DNA of 64,000 nucleotides from Saprospiraceae bacterium (GCA_013214355.1 JABSSL010000075.1:99961-163960); one strand, 5' to 3'; positions 8,686 to 17,092 are shown, counted from the stretch's first letter. The notes: generated by a model from the letters alone, not told the origin. Numbers and translations are program-made.

Positions 8686-9198
8686 CTACTCAAGTTCGCG
8701 ACTACTGCTGATCCGTTCAAGGATGTTGAAAGTGAAATCATATTCGTTTTTCTCGTCGGCCTTACGCGCTTCTTGAGAAACTAGTTTCCATTTTTCTTCA
8801 TCAATTTTCGGGAAAAAGATGTCTCCCTCTATGTCGGCATGAACGGTAGTCAGATAGAGTCGATCCCAATAGGATTGGCTAAGTTCATAAATCTGTCCAC
8901 CACCAATAATGAATGCTTCCTCTTCGCCATTATCGTGAGCTATCGTTAAGGCCTCCTCTACCGATGAAGCCTTGATACAGTTGCTAGCAATAAAGAATGG
9001 GTTCCGTGATATGACGATATTGGTCCGCTTAGGGAGCGGCCGGCCAATCGATTCATACGATTTTCGGCCCATAATAATGTGATGATTCAAGGTGGTTTTC
9101 TTGAAGTACTTCAGGTCCGCTGGCAGATACCAGGGGATATCATTGTTTTTTCCTATCACATTGTTGTTGGCAGTCGCCACTATGGCCGATACGATCAT
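8686..9198 (-). CDS. folA: Dihydrofolate reductase
   Basis: A 170-residue enzyme of standard length that reduces dihydrofolate to tetrahydrofolate with NADPH in the cytoplasm. The start MIVSAIVATANNNVIGKNND, the active-site segment IPWYLPADLKYFK (acidic residue Asp28), MGRKSYESIGRPLPKRTN with the NADPH-binding region, and IIGGGQIYELS are all intact and in family order. The gene begins 11 bases after the CapA-like gene stop and is probably read together with it. Nothing in the active site suggests antifolate resistance, though that cannot be judged from motifs alone. Confidence 0.96.
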   Translation of the reverse strand: MIVSAIVATANNNVIGKNNDIPWYLPADLKYFKKTTLNHHIIMGRKSYESIGRPLPKRTNIVISRNPFFIASNCIKASSVEEALTIAHDNGEEEAFIIGGGQIYELSQSYWDRLYLTTVHADIEGDIFFPKIDEEKWKLVSQEARKADEKNEYDFTFNILERISSSRELE

Positions 9199-9209
9199 AA
9201 GTTCTGGTC

Positions 9210-10391
9210 CTAATTTTCTGCTTCTTCAAATAAGCCCGGCAAAGATAGCTTTCTTTCGGAACTGTTGTACTTGCCAAGGTGGGCGCGCATGCGGCGGGCG
9301 AAGTCAGACATGGCCTTCCATGATCCTGCCGGAATTTTGGCTTTATACTCAGGGTTCTGCTCAAAGGCAGAAATCGGAATTAAACGATAGGTCATTTCTT
9401 TGTCCTCTCCCTTTTCTATATAGCGCCACACCGGTATGTAATTATGGCTATCCATGAAAGTACTCCCATTAACCAAGTCTTTCTTCAGGGTGACTTCCAC
9501 AATCAATCCACCATCTGTATTGGTTTTTCGCTGACCGGAAATAAAATTCCCTAATGAATAAGCAACGAGACCCGTTTTTCTTGGATCCTTTGGTAACGCC
9601 TGCGTTTTGATGGGTTGGATGACGTGTGGATGGGCGCCAATGATGAGATCCGCTCCCCAATCGAAGATTTTTTCCGCCAGTTTTCTTTGAGTTCGACTTT
9701 CGATTAATTGATATTCTTGTCCCCAATGCATCATCACGATGATGGCATCTGGCTCTAAGGCTTTAGCTTCCTCCATGTCTGCCTCGATCTGTTCCTCATC
9801 TATTTCATTGACAATGGTGGGGGCAACGGTGCGAAGGCCATTTGTCCCATAAGTATAATTCAAAAAGGCTAGCTTAAAAGGCCCTTTGTAGACGATTAAT
9901 GGGTAGTAGGCATCTCTTATCTGCTGATTCTGAAAGGTTCCCGTATGGTAAAAATAGTAGTCGTCTAAAGTCAGAATGGTATTGATAACTCCCATTTTTC
10001 CGCCATCATTAGAGTGGTTGTTGGACGTGACCAAGACGTCGAAACCAGCGTGCCTTAGGGCTAAAGCCAAGTCATCTGGGCTTCGAAATCGAGGATAGCC
10101 TTTATATGGGGGCTTTCCGGGCAGGGTTAGTTCTAGATTGCCGATGGCTAGATCAGCTTCTTGAAGTATGGGTCTCACCCATTCGAAGCAAGGCGTATAA
10201 TCATACATGGAATCTTTGACTACCTCTGCAGCGGCAATTTGAGAGTCATGCCCCATGATGTCTCCGACGAAGGTCAACTTAATCTCTGCCGTGTCTGGGT
10301 AAGTGGATTGTCCCAACAAGGGATCCACAAAACTAGTCGCCAATAAAAAAAGTAAACCTAGTAGCAAATGGGGGGTAGGTATCTTGTTCAT
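9210..10391 (-). CDS. CapA family protein (poly-gamma-glutamate capsule-type metallophosphatase fold), secreted
   Basis: From ATG at 10391 the protein has a signal peptide (MNKIPTPHLLLGLLFLLATS) and about 393 residues. The frame can be extended to 10490, but that part overlaps the upstream aminotransferase and is basic, so it is rejected. CapA/PgsA motifs are present: LTFVGDIMGHDSQI near the N-terminus, AIGNLELTLPG, SNNHSNDGG, MHWGQEY and IGAHPHVIQP. These belong to the calcineurin-like metal site, in which Asp, Asn and His residues bind two metals. Members assist poly-gamma-glutamate or other envelope polymer handling; no capB or capC is adjacent, so the role here is open. The start is 10 bases from the aminotransferase stop. 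Confidence 0.88.
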   Translation of the reverse strand: MNKIPTPHLLLGLLFLLATSFVDPLLGQSTYPDTAEIKLTFVGDIMGHDSQIAAAEVVKDSMYDYTPCFEWVRPILQEADLAIGNLELTLPGKPPYKGYPRFRSPDDLALALRHAGFDVLVTSNNHSNDGGKMGVINTILTLDDYYFYHTGTFQNQQIRDAYYPLIVYKGPFKLAFLNYTYGTNGLRTVAPTIVNEIDEEQIEADMEEAKALEPDAIIVMMHWGQEYQLIESRTQRKLAEKIFDWGADLIIGAHPHVIQPIKTQALPKDPRKTGLVAYSLGNFISGQRKTNTDGGLIVEVTLKKDLVNGSTFMDSHNYIPVWRYIEKGEDKEMTYRLIPISAFEQNPEYKAKIPAGSWKAMSDFARRMRAHLGKYNSSERKLSLPGLFEEAEN

Positions 10392-10401
10392 ATTGTTGGT
10401 T

Positions 10402-11544
10402 TCAGACTTTTTGTAGAAGAAGACCTGCCTTCTCCAGTGTTTCTTCCGTTTTCGCAAAACAAAGTCGTATGATCTTATCGTCTCTGCCATCAGAGTAAAA
10501 GACCGAAACGGGAATTGCCGCTACGCCATATTCAGTAGTAAGCCGTTTGGCAAATTCAGTATCTGCTTCTTCACTAATGTCACTATAATCAAACAAATGG
10601 AAATAAGTGCCATCACAATGCAAGGGATTCAACCGACTCCCATCCATTGTTGAAAGGAAAAAATCACGCTTTTTTTCAAAGAAACTCGACAAATAGGTAT
10701 AAGTGCTTTCATCCTGCAAATATTCCGCTAATGCATATTGCATCGGAGTGTTTACACTGAAAACATTGAACTGGTGCACTTTCCGAAATTCCTTCATTAA
10801 ATGACTAGGCGCTACACAATAGCCAATCTTCCAGCCGGTAGCATGAAAGGTTTTACCGAAAGAGTAAACGGCAAGGCTTCGTTCGCGTAGTTTCGGATAC
10901 CTCAGTACGCTTTGATGCGCTTCGCCACCGTAGATTAAATGCTCATATACCTCATCACTTAGTACTAAAATATCGGTTCCTTCTGTTAATTGCTCCAGTT
11001 TTTCAAGATCTGCTTTTCGCAGAATACTGCCCGTCGGATTATGTGGGGTATTGATAATGATCATCCTGGTTTTAGGGGTGATCAATTGCTCAAATTCTTT
11101 CCAATCCACACTGTAAGTAGGTGCTTTCAACTCATAGATCACAGGCACTCCTCCACATACTTCAATGGAAGGGCGATAGGAATCGTAAGCAGGTTCTAGT
11201 AAGATAACTTCATCACCTGGATGAACGAAGGCGGAGATGGCGGTAAACAATCCCTGCGTTGCTCCAGCGGTTACGGTGATTTCCTGGTCAGGGTCAGCGG
11301 CATAAGCAAATAAACGATTGACTTTATGCGCTAAAATCTGGCGCAATGCCGGGACACCTGCCATTGGAGCATATTGGTTAAACCCCTTTTGCATGTAGGC
11401 GTGAACCAGCTCATTTAATTTAGGATCGGTAGGGAAATTAGGAAAGCCTTGCGATAAATTAATAGCATTGTGCTCGTTCGCTAAGGCAGACATCACCGTG
11501 AAAATAGTTGTACCCGTATTAGGTAGTTTGGACGTGAGCTGCAT
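10402..11544 (-). CDS. PLP-dependent aminotransferase, methionine/kynurenine aminotransferase type (YbdL-like)
   Basis: A fold-type I class I/II aminotransferase of 380 residues from ATG at 11544. The motifs NLSQGFPNFPTDP, TAGATQGLFTAI, NTPHNPTGS, LSDEVYEHL and the Schiff-base lysine in YSFGKTFHATGWKIGY (Lys231) are all present. The SQGFPNF opening and HATGWK context resemble E. coli YbdL, which prefers methionine, and eukaryotic kynurenine aminotransferases. It probably recycles methionine from its 2-oxo acid, as in methionine salvage (inference). It leads a run of minus-strand genes with the CapA-like protein and dihydrofolate reductase at 10-11 base spacing. Confidence 0.9.
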   Translation of the reverse strand: MQLTSKLPNTGTTIFTVMSALANEHNAINLSQGFPNFPTDPKLNELVHAYMQKGFNQYAPMAGVPALRQILAHKVNRLFAYAADPDQEITVTAGATQGLFTAISAFVHPGDEVILLEPAYDSYRPSIEVCGGVPVIYELKAPTYSVDWKEFEQLITPKTRMIIINTPHNPTGSILRKADLEKLEQLTEGTDILVLSDEVYEHLIYGGEAHQSVLRYPKLRERSLAVYSFGKTFHATGWKIGYCVAPSHLMKEFRKVHQFNVFSVNTPMQYALAEYLQDESTYTYLSSFFEKKRDFFLSTMDGSRLNPLHCDGTYFHLFDYSDISEEADTEFAKRLTTEYGVAAIPVSVFYSDGRDDKIIRLCFAKTEETLEKAGLLLQKV

Positions 11545-11711
11545 GCAGGAATATTTGTTTTTGGCCAAATTAAGGAAAGAGGCACAAATAAAGAACCTCA
11601 GGCCACGATATCTTCAGCTAGTATTAGGGTACATAGAATGGCCTGGCCAAGAAATCTCTTGAGCAGTTGGGCTAGTTGTCAGCAGCGAGTGATGGGAGTC
11701 GAAAAAGGCTA

Positions 11712-11963
11712 CTAATTTTCAAATTTGCTGTAGATCTTATCGATCACACGGGCGAGTACTAGGTCCTTTTCAGTGACAATGTTTCCGGCATCATGCGTAT
11801 TCAGGTGGATTTCAACCGTATTCCAAACGTTAGACCAGTTTGGATGGTGATTCATTTTTTCCGCATGAAAGGCGACTTCTGTCATAAAAGCGAAAGCTTC
11901 TGTGAAATCACGGAAGGTATAGGTTGCGTTTAATTGGTCATTTTCTTCGATCCAGCGTGACAT
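11712..11963 (-). CDS. Pterin-4a-carbinolamine dehydratase (PCD/DCoH)
   Basis: A small protein of 83 residues with the family signature EKMNHHPNWSNVWNTVEIHL: adjacent catalytic histidines 39 and 40, Trp43, then THDAG. Family members dehydrate 4a-hydroxytetrahydrobiopterin, regenerating the cofactor of aromatic amino acid hydroxylases, or act in molybdopterin or folate-related pterin handling. It is slightly shorter than typical bacterial PhhB at the N-terminus, where MSRWIEENDQLNATYTF begins the first strand directly. No phenylalanine hydroxylase lies nearby, so its partner is unknown. Confidence 0.9.
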   Translation of the reverse strand: MSRWIEENDQLNATYTFRDFTEAFAFMTEVAFHAEKMNHHPNWSNVWNTVEIHLNTHDAGNIVTEKDLVLARVIDKIYSKFEN

Positions 11964-12243
11964 AATGGAATAGCGTTTTGGGTGAATAAGGGTAGTGATC
12001 GTGTAACGGAATTTTGGCGTAAAGTGTTTAGGAGAATACTTCCAACATCATGATTTTTTAAACGAAAATTCGGCACGGAATATGCGAATGTGTCTCATTG
12101 AAGGATGGAAGGTCGCTGTCAAGATCTAGCCTCTTTACACTATTAGGGAAAAATACCAGATTATCTTGATCCCTTCTTTCTGATCTGAAAGTATGAAATG
12201 GAGGGGACTGGAAAATTCAATCAAGAGCCTTAACTTTGAGCAT

Positions 12244-12690
12244 ATGAGTCGTACGGTTATCCTCTACGGTATTGGTTTGGCTTTGCTGATGGTAGCCTTG
12301 AAGTCGATCGAGTATCGCTATATGTTGCGTGATCTATCGATGGAGTTCTATGTAACCTTAGTTGCCCTCTTATTTACTGGGATTGGGCTATGGGTAGGCA
12401 TTAAATTGCGTAATAAAACCGTCGTTCAACCGATCAATACAAACACCGTTGAAGTAGAAAATAAGGCTGTGCCAAAGGATCAGTTGTTAGCTCGAATCGG
12501 AATCAGTCAGAGAGAATTTGAAGTACTCGAACTCATCGCCGAAGGTTGCACCAATCAGGAAATTGCCGATCGACTATTTATTTCTCTCAATACCGTTAAG
12601 ACTCATTCCTCTAACCTCTTCGCAAAGCTAGATGTCAAGCGTCGAACTCAGGCCGTCCAAAGGGCAAAAGAGTTAACTTTACTAGGATAG
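12244..12690 (+). CDS. Membrane-anchored LuxR-type HTH transcriptional regulator
   Basis: From ATG at 12244 the protein has two transmembrane helices (about residues 5-23 and 34-52), a linker, and a LuxR/FixJ-type helix-turn-helix: SQREFEVLELIAEGCTNQEIADRLFISLNTVKTHSSNLFAKLDVKRRTQA. There is no receiver domain, so it senses through its membrane part or a partner. In Bacteroidota such regulators often sit directly before a DUF4199 membrane protein, as here (gap 174 bases), suggesting a regulator-target or signalling pair. Two near-identical GTACTTTC(G/A)GGTGA sites lie in the gap and are candidate binding sites. An upstream ATG at 12193 is possible but less family-like. Confidence 0.84.
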   Translation: MSRTVILYGIGLALLMVALKSIEYRYMLRDLSMEFYVTLVALLFTGIGLWVGIKLRNKTVVQPINTNTVEVENKAVPKDQLLARIGISQREFEVLELIAEGCTNQEIADRLFISLNTVKTHSSNLFAKLDVKRRTQAVQRAKELTLLG

Positions 12691-12746
12691 TAGTATTTCC
12701 GAATTAGTCGTTTCCAACACAAGCTTTTACTGCACTTTTACCACTA

Positions 12747-12798
12747 GTACTTTCGGGTGAAAAGCGTTAGTACTACCTCAATTGGTACTTTCAGGTGA
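12747..12798 (+). promoter_or_regulatory. Direct repeat GTACTTTCRGGTGA (two copies, 38-base period), candidate operator
   Basis: The 14-base sequence GTACTTTC(G/A)GGTGA occurs at 12747-12760 and 12785-12798, in the same orientation, one mismatch between copies. It lies between the LuxR-type regulator and the DUF4199 gene. The spacing is about 3.6 helical turns, so copies are not on exactly the same face. Binding by the upstream regulator is an inference. Confidence 0.4.
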
Positions 12799-12864
12799 TG
12801 CATCATCTGGAGTAGTCCCCTACATTTGAAGTATCAAACATTACAAACTAAAATATCCATACAG

Positions 12865-13404
12865 ATGAAAAAAACAGTACTGACCTACGGCCCGATAGCA
12901 GGTGTTATAATCGTTCTACTAATGGCTTTATTCATTGGTCTAATGAGTAAAGAACAGGATTTTCAAATGGGAGAGATCTTGGGTTATGCTTCCATGATCG
13001 TTGCCCTCTCTACTATCTTTGTAGGTATCCGGAAGTACCGGGATGATGAGCTTGGAGGGATGATTACTTTTGGCAAAGCTTTCCAAGTAGGGTTGTTGAT
13101 CACACTCGTCGCTTCAGCGATTTATGTAGCCGCTTGGATGTTTTATTCTGCCGGGGGAGGTGCCGATGAAATGATGACGGCTTTTCTTGACCAAACGGTA
13201 GAGAAAATGAAAGCTAGCGGAGCAACTGAAGCGGAGATTAGTGCTAAGGTGACAGAGATGGAACAGTTTCAAGAAATGTATAAGAACCCCATCGTAAAGA
13301 TTGGCATTACCTTTCTAGAGATATTTCCTGTCGGCCTCATTATATCCTTGATTGCTGCGGCCTTGTTGCGTAAGACCGAGGCGAATGTCGCAGCAGCATC
13401 GTAA
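12865..13404 (+). CDS. DUF4199 family membrane protein
   Basis: About 179 residues from ATG at 12865 (MKKTVLTYG). Four hydrophobic segments are visible: about residues 8-25, 35-50, 72-92 and the C-terminal GITFLEIFPVGLIISLIAAAL. The central soluble stretch (DEMMTAFLDQTVEKMKASGA) is helical and charged. This layout, with YGPIAGVIIVLLM at the start and FQVGLLITLVASAIYVAAW in the middle, fits DUF4199, a Bacteroidota-specific family of unknown role. The frame can be extended 13 codons upstream, but the second ATG starts at the expected family position. Follows the LuxR-type regulator. Confidence 0.82.
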   Translation: MKKTVLTYGPIAGVIIVLLMALFIGLMSKEQDFQMGEILGYASMIVALSTIFVGIRKYRDDELGGMITFGKAFQVGLLITLVASAIYVAAWMFYSAGGGADEMMTAFLDQTVEKMKASGATEAEISAKVTEMEQFQEMYKNPIVKIGITFLEIFPVGLIISLIAAALLRKTEANVAAAS

Positions 13405-13508
13405 GGTCTGGTGCGCTGATAATTTTTGTGTGGTAAGCCAACTGAAACCTAAATCAAAACGCTCGTGACAGGGAGGTCGACGCGTTGATGATCTTCGCTT
13501 TAAGCTGC

Positions 13509-13549
13509 CCGTCTAGCTAGCCGGATAGACCTGTCCGGCGGCCAGACGG
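13509..13549. repeat. Imperfect palindrome, candidate dispersed palindromic element
   Basis: The arms CCGTCTAGCTAGCCGGA and TCCGGCGGCCAGACGG pair with a short loop around TAGACCTG; the inner CCGGA/TCCGG and outer CCGTCT/AGACGG are perfect and the middle is imperfect. It is more GC-rich than its surroundings. No T tract follows on the plus strand, so a simple terminator is less likely. Similar GC-rich palindromes recur in intergenic regions of many Bacteroidota genomes. Confidence 0.45.
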
Positions 13550-13616
13550 AACCATGAAAATTCTCGGAGGAGGAAATACTTTTACAAAGTATACAAAGAC
13601 ATAGCTGGCCCCATAG

Positions 13617-13650
13617 GAGCCATGACGAGGCAACCCCCTTTTCATGGCTC
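13617..13650 (+). terminator. Hairpin GAGCCATGA/TCATGGCTC upstream of the VanX-like gene
   Basis: A perfect 9-base stem (13617-13625 with 13642-13650) encloses a 16-base loop and is followed by TTCTTATATTT. It may end transcription from the DUF4199 region; its distance from that gene (210 bases) leaves this uncertain. Confidence 0.35.
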
Positions 13651-13654
13651 TTCT

Positions 13655-13662
13655 TATATTTG
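13655..13662 (+). promoter_or_regulatory. Bacteroidota -7 element (TATATTTG)
   Basis: TATATTTG fits TAnnTTTG and lies 11 bases before the ATG at 13674, so transcription would start just ahead of that codon. This favours the lipoprotein start at 13674 over the upstream ATG at 13644. No TTG is at the ideal -33 position. Confidence 0.35.
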
Positions 13663-13673
13663 TCGAAAAGATA

Positions 13674-14405
13674 ATGCAATCCTTACAGCGATTATGTGCA
13701 ATCCTGCTTCTCCCAGTAGGACTACTGCTAGTCCAGTGTCGTTCGAATGATAAGTCATCAGAGGTGATAGAGAATATTTCTGACACTACAAAACTGGATA
13801 CTACTCCCATTACTTCTCCCGTAACCCCGCCACCACCACCGCGCCCTATTCCTGATTACGATACTTTGGAATGGACGGATCTACATTATCTGGATGAAAG
13901 TATTGTGCTGGATATGCGATACGCAACGGACAGTAACTTTGTGGAAGAAACAATGTATGACTGTGGTCGATGCTTTTTGAGGCCCGAAGTAGCGCAGAAG
14001 ATCGTGAAAGCCCATAAAGCCTTGCAAGAGAAAGGACTTGGGTTGAAAATGTTCGACTGCTATCGTCCTCGTCCCATCCAGTGGAAATTATGGAAAAAGA
14101 TACCCGATGCACGATATGTGTCTGATCCCAGGAAAGGCTCTATGCACAACCGTGGAGCAGCAGTTGATCTCACTATTGTAGACGCCGAGGGGAAGCAGTT
14201 AGATATGGGCACTACCTTTGATTTCTTTGGTCCTCGGGCTTGGAGTACCTACCAGGAATTACCAGACTCGGTCTTAGCCAATCGCCGATTACTAAGAAGT
14301 GTTTTAGAGGCGGAAGGATTTGCTGGAATTCGTACCGAATGGTGGCATTTTTCCTATTCTGGCAAGCGGTACGAGATTTCGGATATGTTATGGAACTGTG
14401 AATAG
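13674..14405 (+). CDS. D-alanyl-D-alanine dipeptidase-like lipoprotein (VanX/DdpX, family M15D)
   Basis: From ATG at 13674 the protein begins with a lipoprotein signal ending in LLVQC (Cys22), then a Thr/Pro-rich linker (PVTPPPPPRPIP), then a M15D catalytic domain. Zinc-ligand motifs are intact: SMHNRGAAVD (156-165, His158 and Asp165) and EWWH (222-225). The substrate-binding DCYRPRPIQ segment (128-136) is also present. The family hydrolyses D-Ala-D-Ala. Here the lipid anchor places it in the periplasm, so cell-wall dipeptide turnover is more likely than vancomycin resistance, and no VanH/VanA or sensor genes are adjacent. DCGRC (97-100) gives a possible disulphide. Confidence 0.9.
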   Translation: MQSLQRLCAILLLPVGLLLVQCRSNDKSSEVIENISDTTKLDTTPITSPVTPPPPPRPIPDYDTLEWTDLHYLDESIVLDMRYATDSNFVEETMYDCGRCFLRPEVAQKIVKAHKALQEKGLGLKMFDCYRPRPIQWKLWKKIPDARYVSDPRKGSMHNRGAAVDLTIVDAEGKQLDMGTTFDFFGPRAWSTYQELPDSVLANRRLLRSVLEAEGFAGIRTEWWHFSYSGKRYEISDMLWNCE

Positions 14406-14570
14406 GAGGCGAAAATGCTGCCAAAACGACAAGCCATCGAAACAAAGGATATATTTGAACGTTTCTTGATTTGAGATTAAGCAAAGTTTTTTACAAATTG
14501 CGTCTCCATTTCTGTACCAGAATCTATATAGAACCCTCTTTAACAGCTGTTGAGGAACCAAAAGTTAAGT

Positions 14571-15536
14571 ATGCAACAATATAAATCGGATGTAGAGGCC
14601 ATTGACGCGATGGCGCAAGCCTATCGTGATTTGAAGCAAGAGATCGCCAAGGTCATCGTGGGGCAAGAAGAGGTGGTTAAATCCGTGATTATTTCGCTCT
14701 TTAGTAATGGACATAGCCTCTTGGTAGGGGTACCTGGGCTGGCTAAAACACTACTTGTAAGTACGATTGCCGAGGTACTAGATCTAGACTTCAAACGGAT
14801 TCAGTTTACGCCGGACCTTATGCCTTCCGATATTACCGGTTCTGAAATTTTGGATGAGGATCGCCATTTCAAGTTTAATAAAGGTCCTTTGTTCTCTAAT
14901 ATACTATTGGCGGATGAGATTAACCGGACCCCTCCTAAAACTCAGGCTGCCTTGCTAGAGGCCATGCAGGAACGCTCCGTTACGGTGTCCGGTCAACGTC
15001 ATTTGCTACCATCGCCTTTCTTTGTACTGGCCACGCAGAACCCGATCGAACAGGAAGGAACCTATCCTTTGCCAGAAGCGCAGCTTGACCGTTTTATGTT
15101 CAATATTCCGTTGGACTATCCCTCTTACGAAGAGGAGATTGCCGTAGTGAAAAGTACCACGGCTATCCAAAACCATGATCTAAAGCATGTATTGAGTAGT
15201 GAACAGATTATGTTCTTCCAGCAATTGGTGCGCAAAATTCCTATTGCTGACAACGTACTGGAATATGCTGTTTCTTTGGTAACTCAAACACGCCCAGGTA
15301 CCGATAGAGCCACTAAGCATGTAAATGAATATATTTCTTGGGGGGCTGGACCAAGGGCCTCACAGTATCTGGTACTTGGAGCAAAATGTCATGCCGCTAT
15401 TCGCGGAAAGTATTCCCCAGATATAGAGGACGTGCAAGCGATTGCGAATTACGTACTACGACATCGTATTGTGCGCAACTATAAAGCTGAGGCCGAAGGT
15501 ATTACAGAGGAAAATGTGATCGAGAGCCTCTTCTAA
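14571..15536 (+). CDS. MoxR-family AAA+ ATPase
   Basis: A 321-residue AAA+ ATPase with Walker A GVPGLAKT (53-60), Walker B LLADEINR (112-119), the QEGTYPLPEAQLDRFMF sensor region, and the C-terminal lid ending SPDIEDVQAIANYVLRHRIV. MoxR ATPases act with VWA-domain proteins as chaperone-like remodelers. In Bacteroidota the usual downstream genes are a DUF58 protein and BatA/BatB-type VWA proteins; here the next gene is an Nramp homologue, so the usual partners are absent from the immediate neighbourhood. The ATG at 14571 gives the standard family start; the frame opens at 14550. Confidence 0.92.
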   Translation: MQQYKSDVEAIDAMAQAYRDLKQEIAKVIVGQEEVVKSVIISLFSNGHSLLVGVPGLAKTLLVSTIAEVLDLDFKRIQFTPDLMPSDITGSEILDEDRHFKFNKGPLFSNILLADEINRTPPKTQAALLEAMQERSVTVSGQRHLLPSPFFVLATQNPIEQEGTYPLPEAQLDRFMFNIPLDYPSYEEEIAVVKSTTAIQNHDLKHVLSSEQIMFFQQLVRKIPIADNVLEYAVSLVTQTRPGTDRATKHVNEYISWGAGPRASQYLVLGAKCHAAIRGKYSPDIEDVQAIANYVLRHRIVRNYKAEAEGITEENVIESLF

Positions 15537-15540
15537 AAAA

Positions 15541-15680
15541 GTCTGGAAGTCCGAAATTGTAAGTTGGAAAATAATTTGAATAGCTGAATCTCACTCCCAA
15601 GGTTTTCTGAGGGGCTATGGAAGAAGTGCTAACTTCGTACTTCCAGATTCCGACTTTGTACTTGCAAGGAATGTAGAAGA
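15541..15680. repeat. Degenerate inverted/direct repeat region (TCTGGAAGT units)
   Basis: TCTGGAAGT at 15542-15550 recurs inverted (ACTTCCAGA) at 15639-15647, with neighbouring bases also partly matched (18 bases with three mismatches). The right arm contains further degenerate AGTACAAAGTCGGA and AGTACGAAGTT repeats. It fills most of the 257-base gap between MoxR and the Nramp homologue. It may be a degraded mobile palindrome or a simple intergenic repeat. Confidence 0.35.
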
Positions 15681-15793
15681 TTATTGTAACTTCCCTGTCC
15701 TTCTGCCTCATCCTTTTCTATTTTAATGCAGGTGTTTTGCCCCTCAATAGGAGGAATCAGGTAGATGGTTCATTAACCCATATAGCTTGTACA

Positions 15794-17092
15794 ATGTCTT
15801 CCACTACCACCTTTCGTACTAGACTACTCAGCATTCTTTTTTGGTCGATTATTGCCGCCGCCTTTATTGGTCCCGGAACGGTCACTACTGCTTCTAAGGC
15901 TGGCGCAAGTTTTGGAATGGGCTTGCTTTGGGCATTGCTATTTTCTACTATAGCAACCATTTTCTTGCAAGAAGCAGCTGCAAGGATTACTATCGCTTCC
16001 GGCAAAAACTTAGGAGAGATTCTGGCGACTAAGTACGGGGGAGCGGGGAAGACACGTCTCAAATGGGGACTCTTTTTTGCCGTAGCTTTTGGATGTGCGG
16101 CTTATCAGGCTGGTAATATGCTAGGAGCCTTAGGTGGAATTGGACTTTTCGCCTCGGTGTCACTGAAGTTGATGACGGTAGTCCTTGCTGTAATCTGCGC
16201 GGTTTTTTTGTGGTCAGGTAACTATAAACGGATAGCTAATCTATTAGGCCTTGTTGTTGCACTAATGGGCGTTGCGTTTATTCTAGCCGCTTTACGCTCC
16301 TCTTTAGGGCCAGGAAGTTGGGACGGCGCTTTCACCCCCACAGTGAGTAATGGAAATGCCTTGTTGATTATCGGTCTGATTGGAACCACGATCGTTCCCT
16401 ACAATCTTTTTCTGGGCTCAGGTATTAGCAAAGGGCAAGCTATGAGCGACATGCGTTGGGGCTTAGCTTTGGCCGTAATTATTGGAGGGATCATATCAAT
16501 AGCCATTATGGTGGTGGGAACGCAAGTGGAAGGTACATTTAGTTTTGAGGCGATAGCTAAAGCCATGTCTGATAAAATGGGACCACAGGGCGCAGTAGTA
16601 TTTGGTATCGGACTTTTTGCTGCGGGCATGAGTTCCTCTATTACTAGTCCGTTGGCAGCAGCAGTCACAGCTCAAAGCCTCTTTGACTGGGCTCCTACCT
16701 CCCGGAATTTTAGGGCGGTTTGGCTGGCCGTTTTGGGAGTAGGCTTGCTCTTCGGGCTATTGGATGTGAAACCCATTCCAGCTATCATTATGGCACAAGC
16801 TATCAATGGAGCCCTACTACCCATTATTGCTATTTTTCTGCTGCTGACAGTAAATGACAAACAACTTATACCGGCTGAATATATAAACACGACAGCCCTT
16901 AATTTAATCACACTGTTCATTGTGGGAGTAACCTGCTTTTTGGGCTTACACAATGTTTGGAAAGCCCTCGAAAAGATATTCTCTAGTCTGCAGGACTCCG
17001 GTAGTATCAGCTTCTGGGTCAATGGAAGTCTTAGCGTACTAATTCTTTTGTGGTTAGGGATGCAGATTTTTAGTGGAAGGGAAAGAGGCTGA
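15794..17092 (+). CDS. Nramp-related transporter with substituted metal-binding motifs
   Basis: About 432 residues with roughly eleven transmembrane helices, a MntH/Nramp fold by overall pattern. In canonical Nramp, helix 1 carries DPGN and helix 6 carries MPHN, which bind the divalent metal. Here the equivalents read IGPGTVTT (26-29 GPGT) and TIVPYNLFL (201-204 VPYN), so the metal-binding Asp, Asn and Met are replaced. Substrate is therefore unclear; relatives in Bacteroidota are nonetheless labelled Nramp family. The chosen start at 15794 (MSSTTTFRTRLLSILFW) leads straight into helix 1; the longer frame adds 19 residues without character. The next gene begins 37 bases downstream. Confidence 0.85.
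   Translation: MSSTTTFRTRLLSILFWSIIAAAFIGPGTVTTASKAGASFGMGLLWALLFSTIATIFLQEAAARITIASGKNLGEILATKYGGAGKTRLKWGLFFAVAFGCAAYQAGNMLGALGGIGLFASVSLKLMTVVLAVICAVFLWSGNYKRIANLLGLVVALMGVAFILAALRSSLGPGSWDGAFTPTVSNGNALLIIGLIGTTIVPYNLFLGSGISKGQAMSDMRWGLALAVIIGGIISIAIMVVGTQVEGTFSFEAIAKAMSDKMGPQGAVVFGIGLFAAGMSSSITSPLAAAVTAQSLFDWAPTSRNFRAVWLAVLGVGLLFGLLDVKPIPAIIMAQAINGALLPIIAIFLLLTVNDKQLIPAEYINTTALNLITLFIVGVTCFLGLHNVWKALEKIFSSLQDSGSISFWVNGSLSVLILLWLGMQIFSGRERG

Noticed and set aside
13674..14405. Reading the VanX-like gene as vancomycin resistance
   Set aside because: It is a lipoprotein without VanH, VanA or a sensor system nearby; cell-wall turnover is more plausible.
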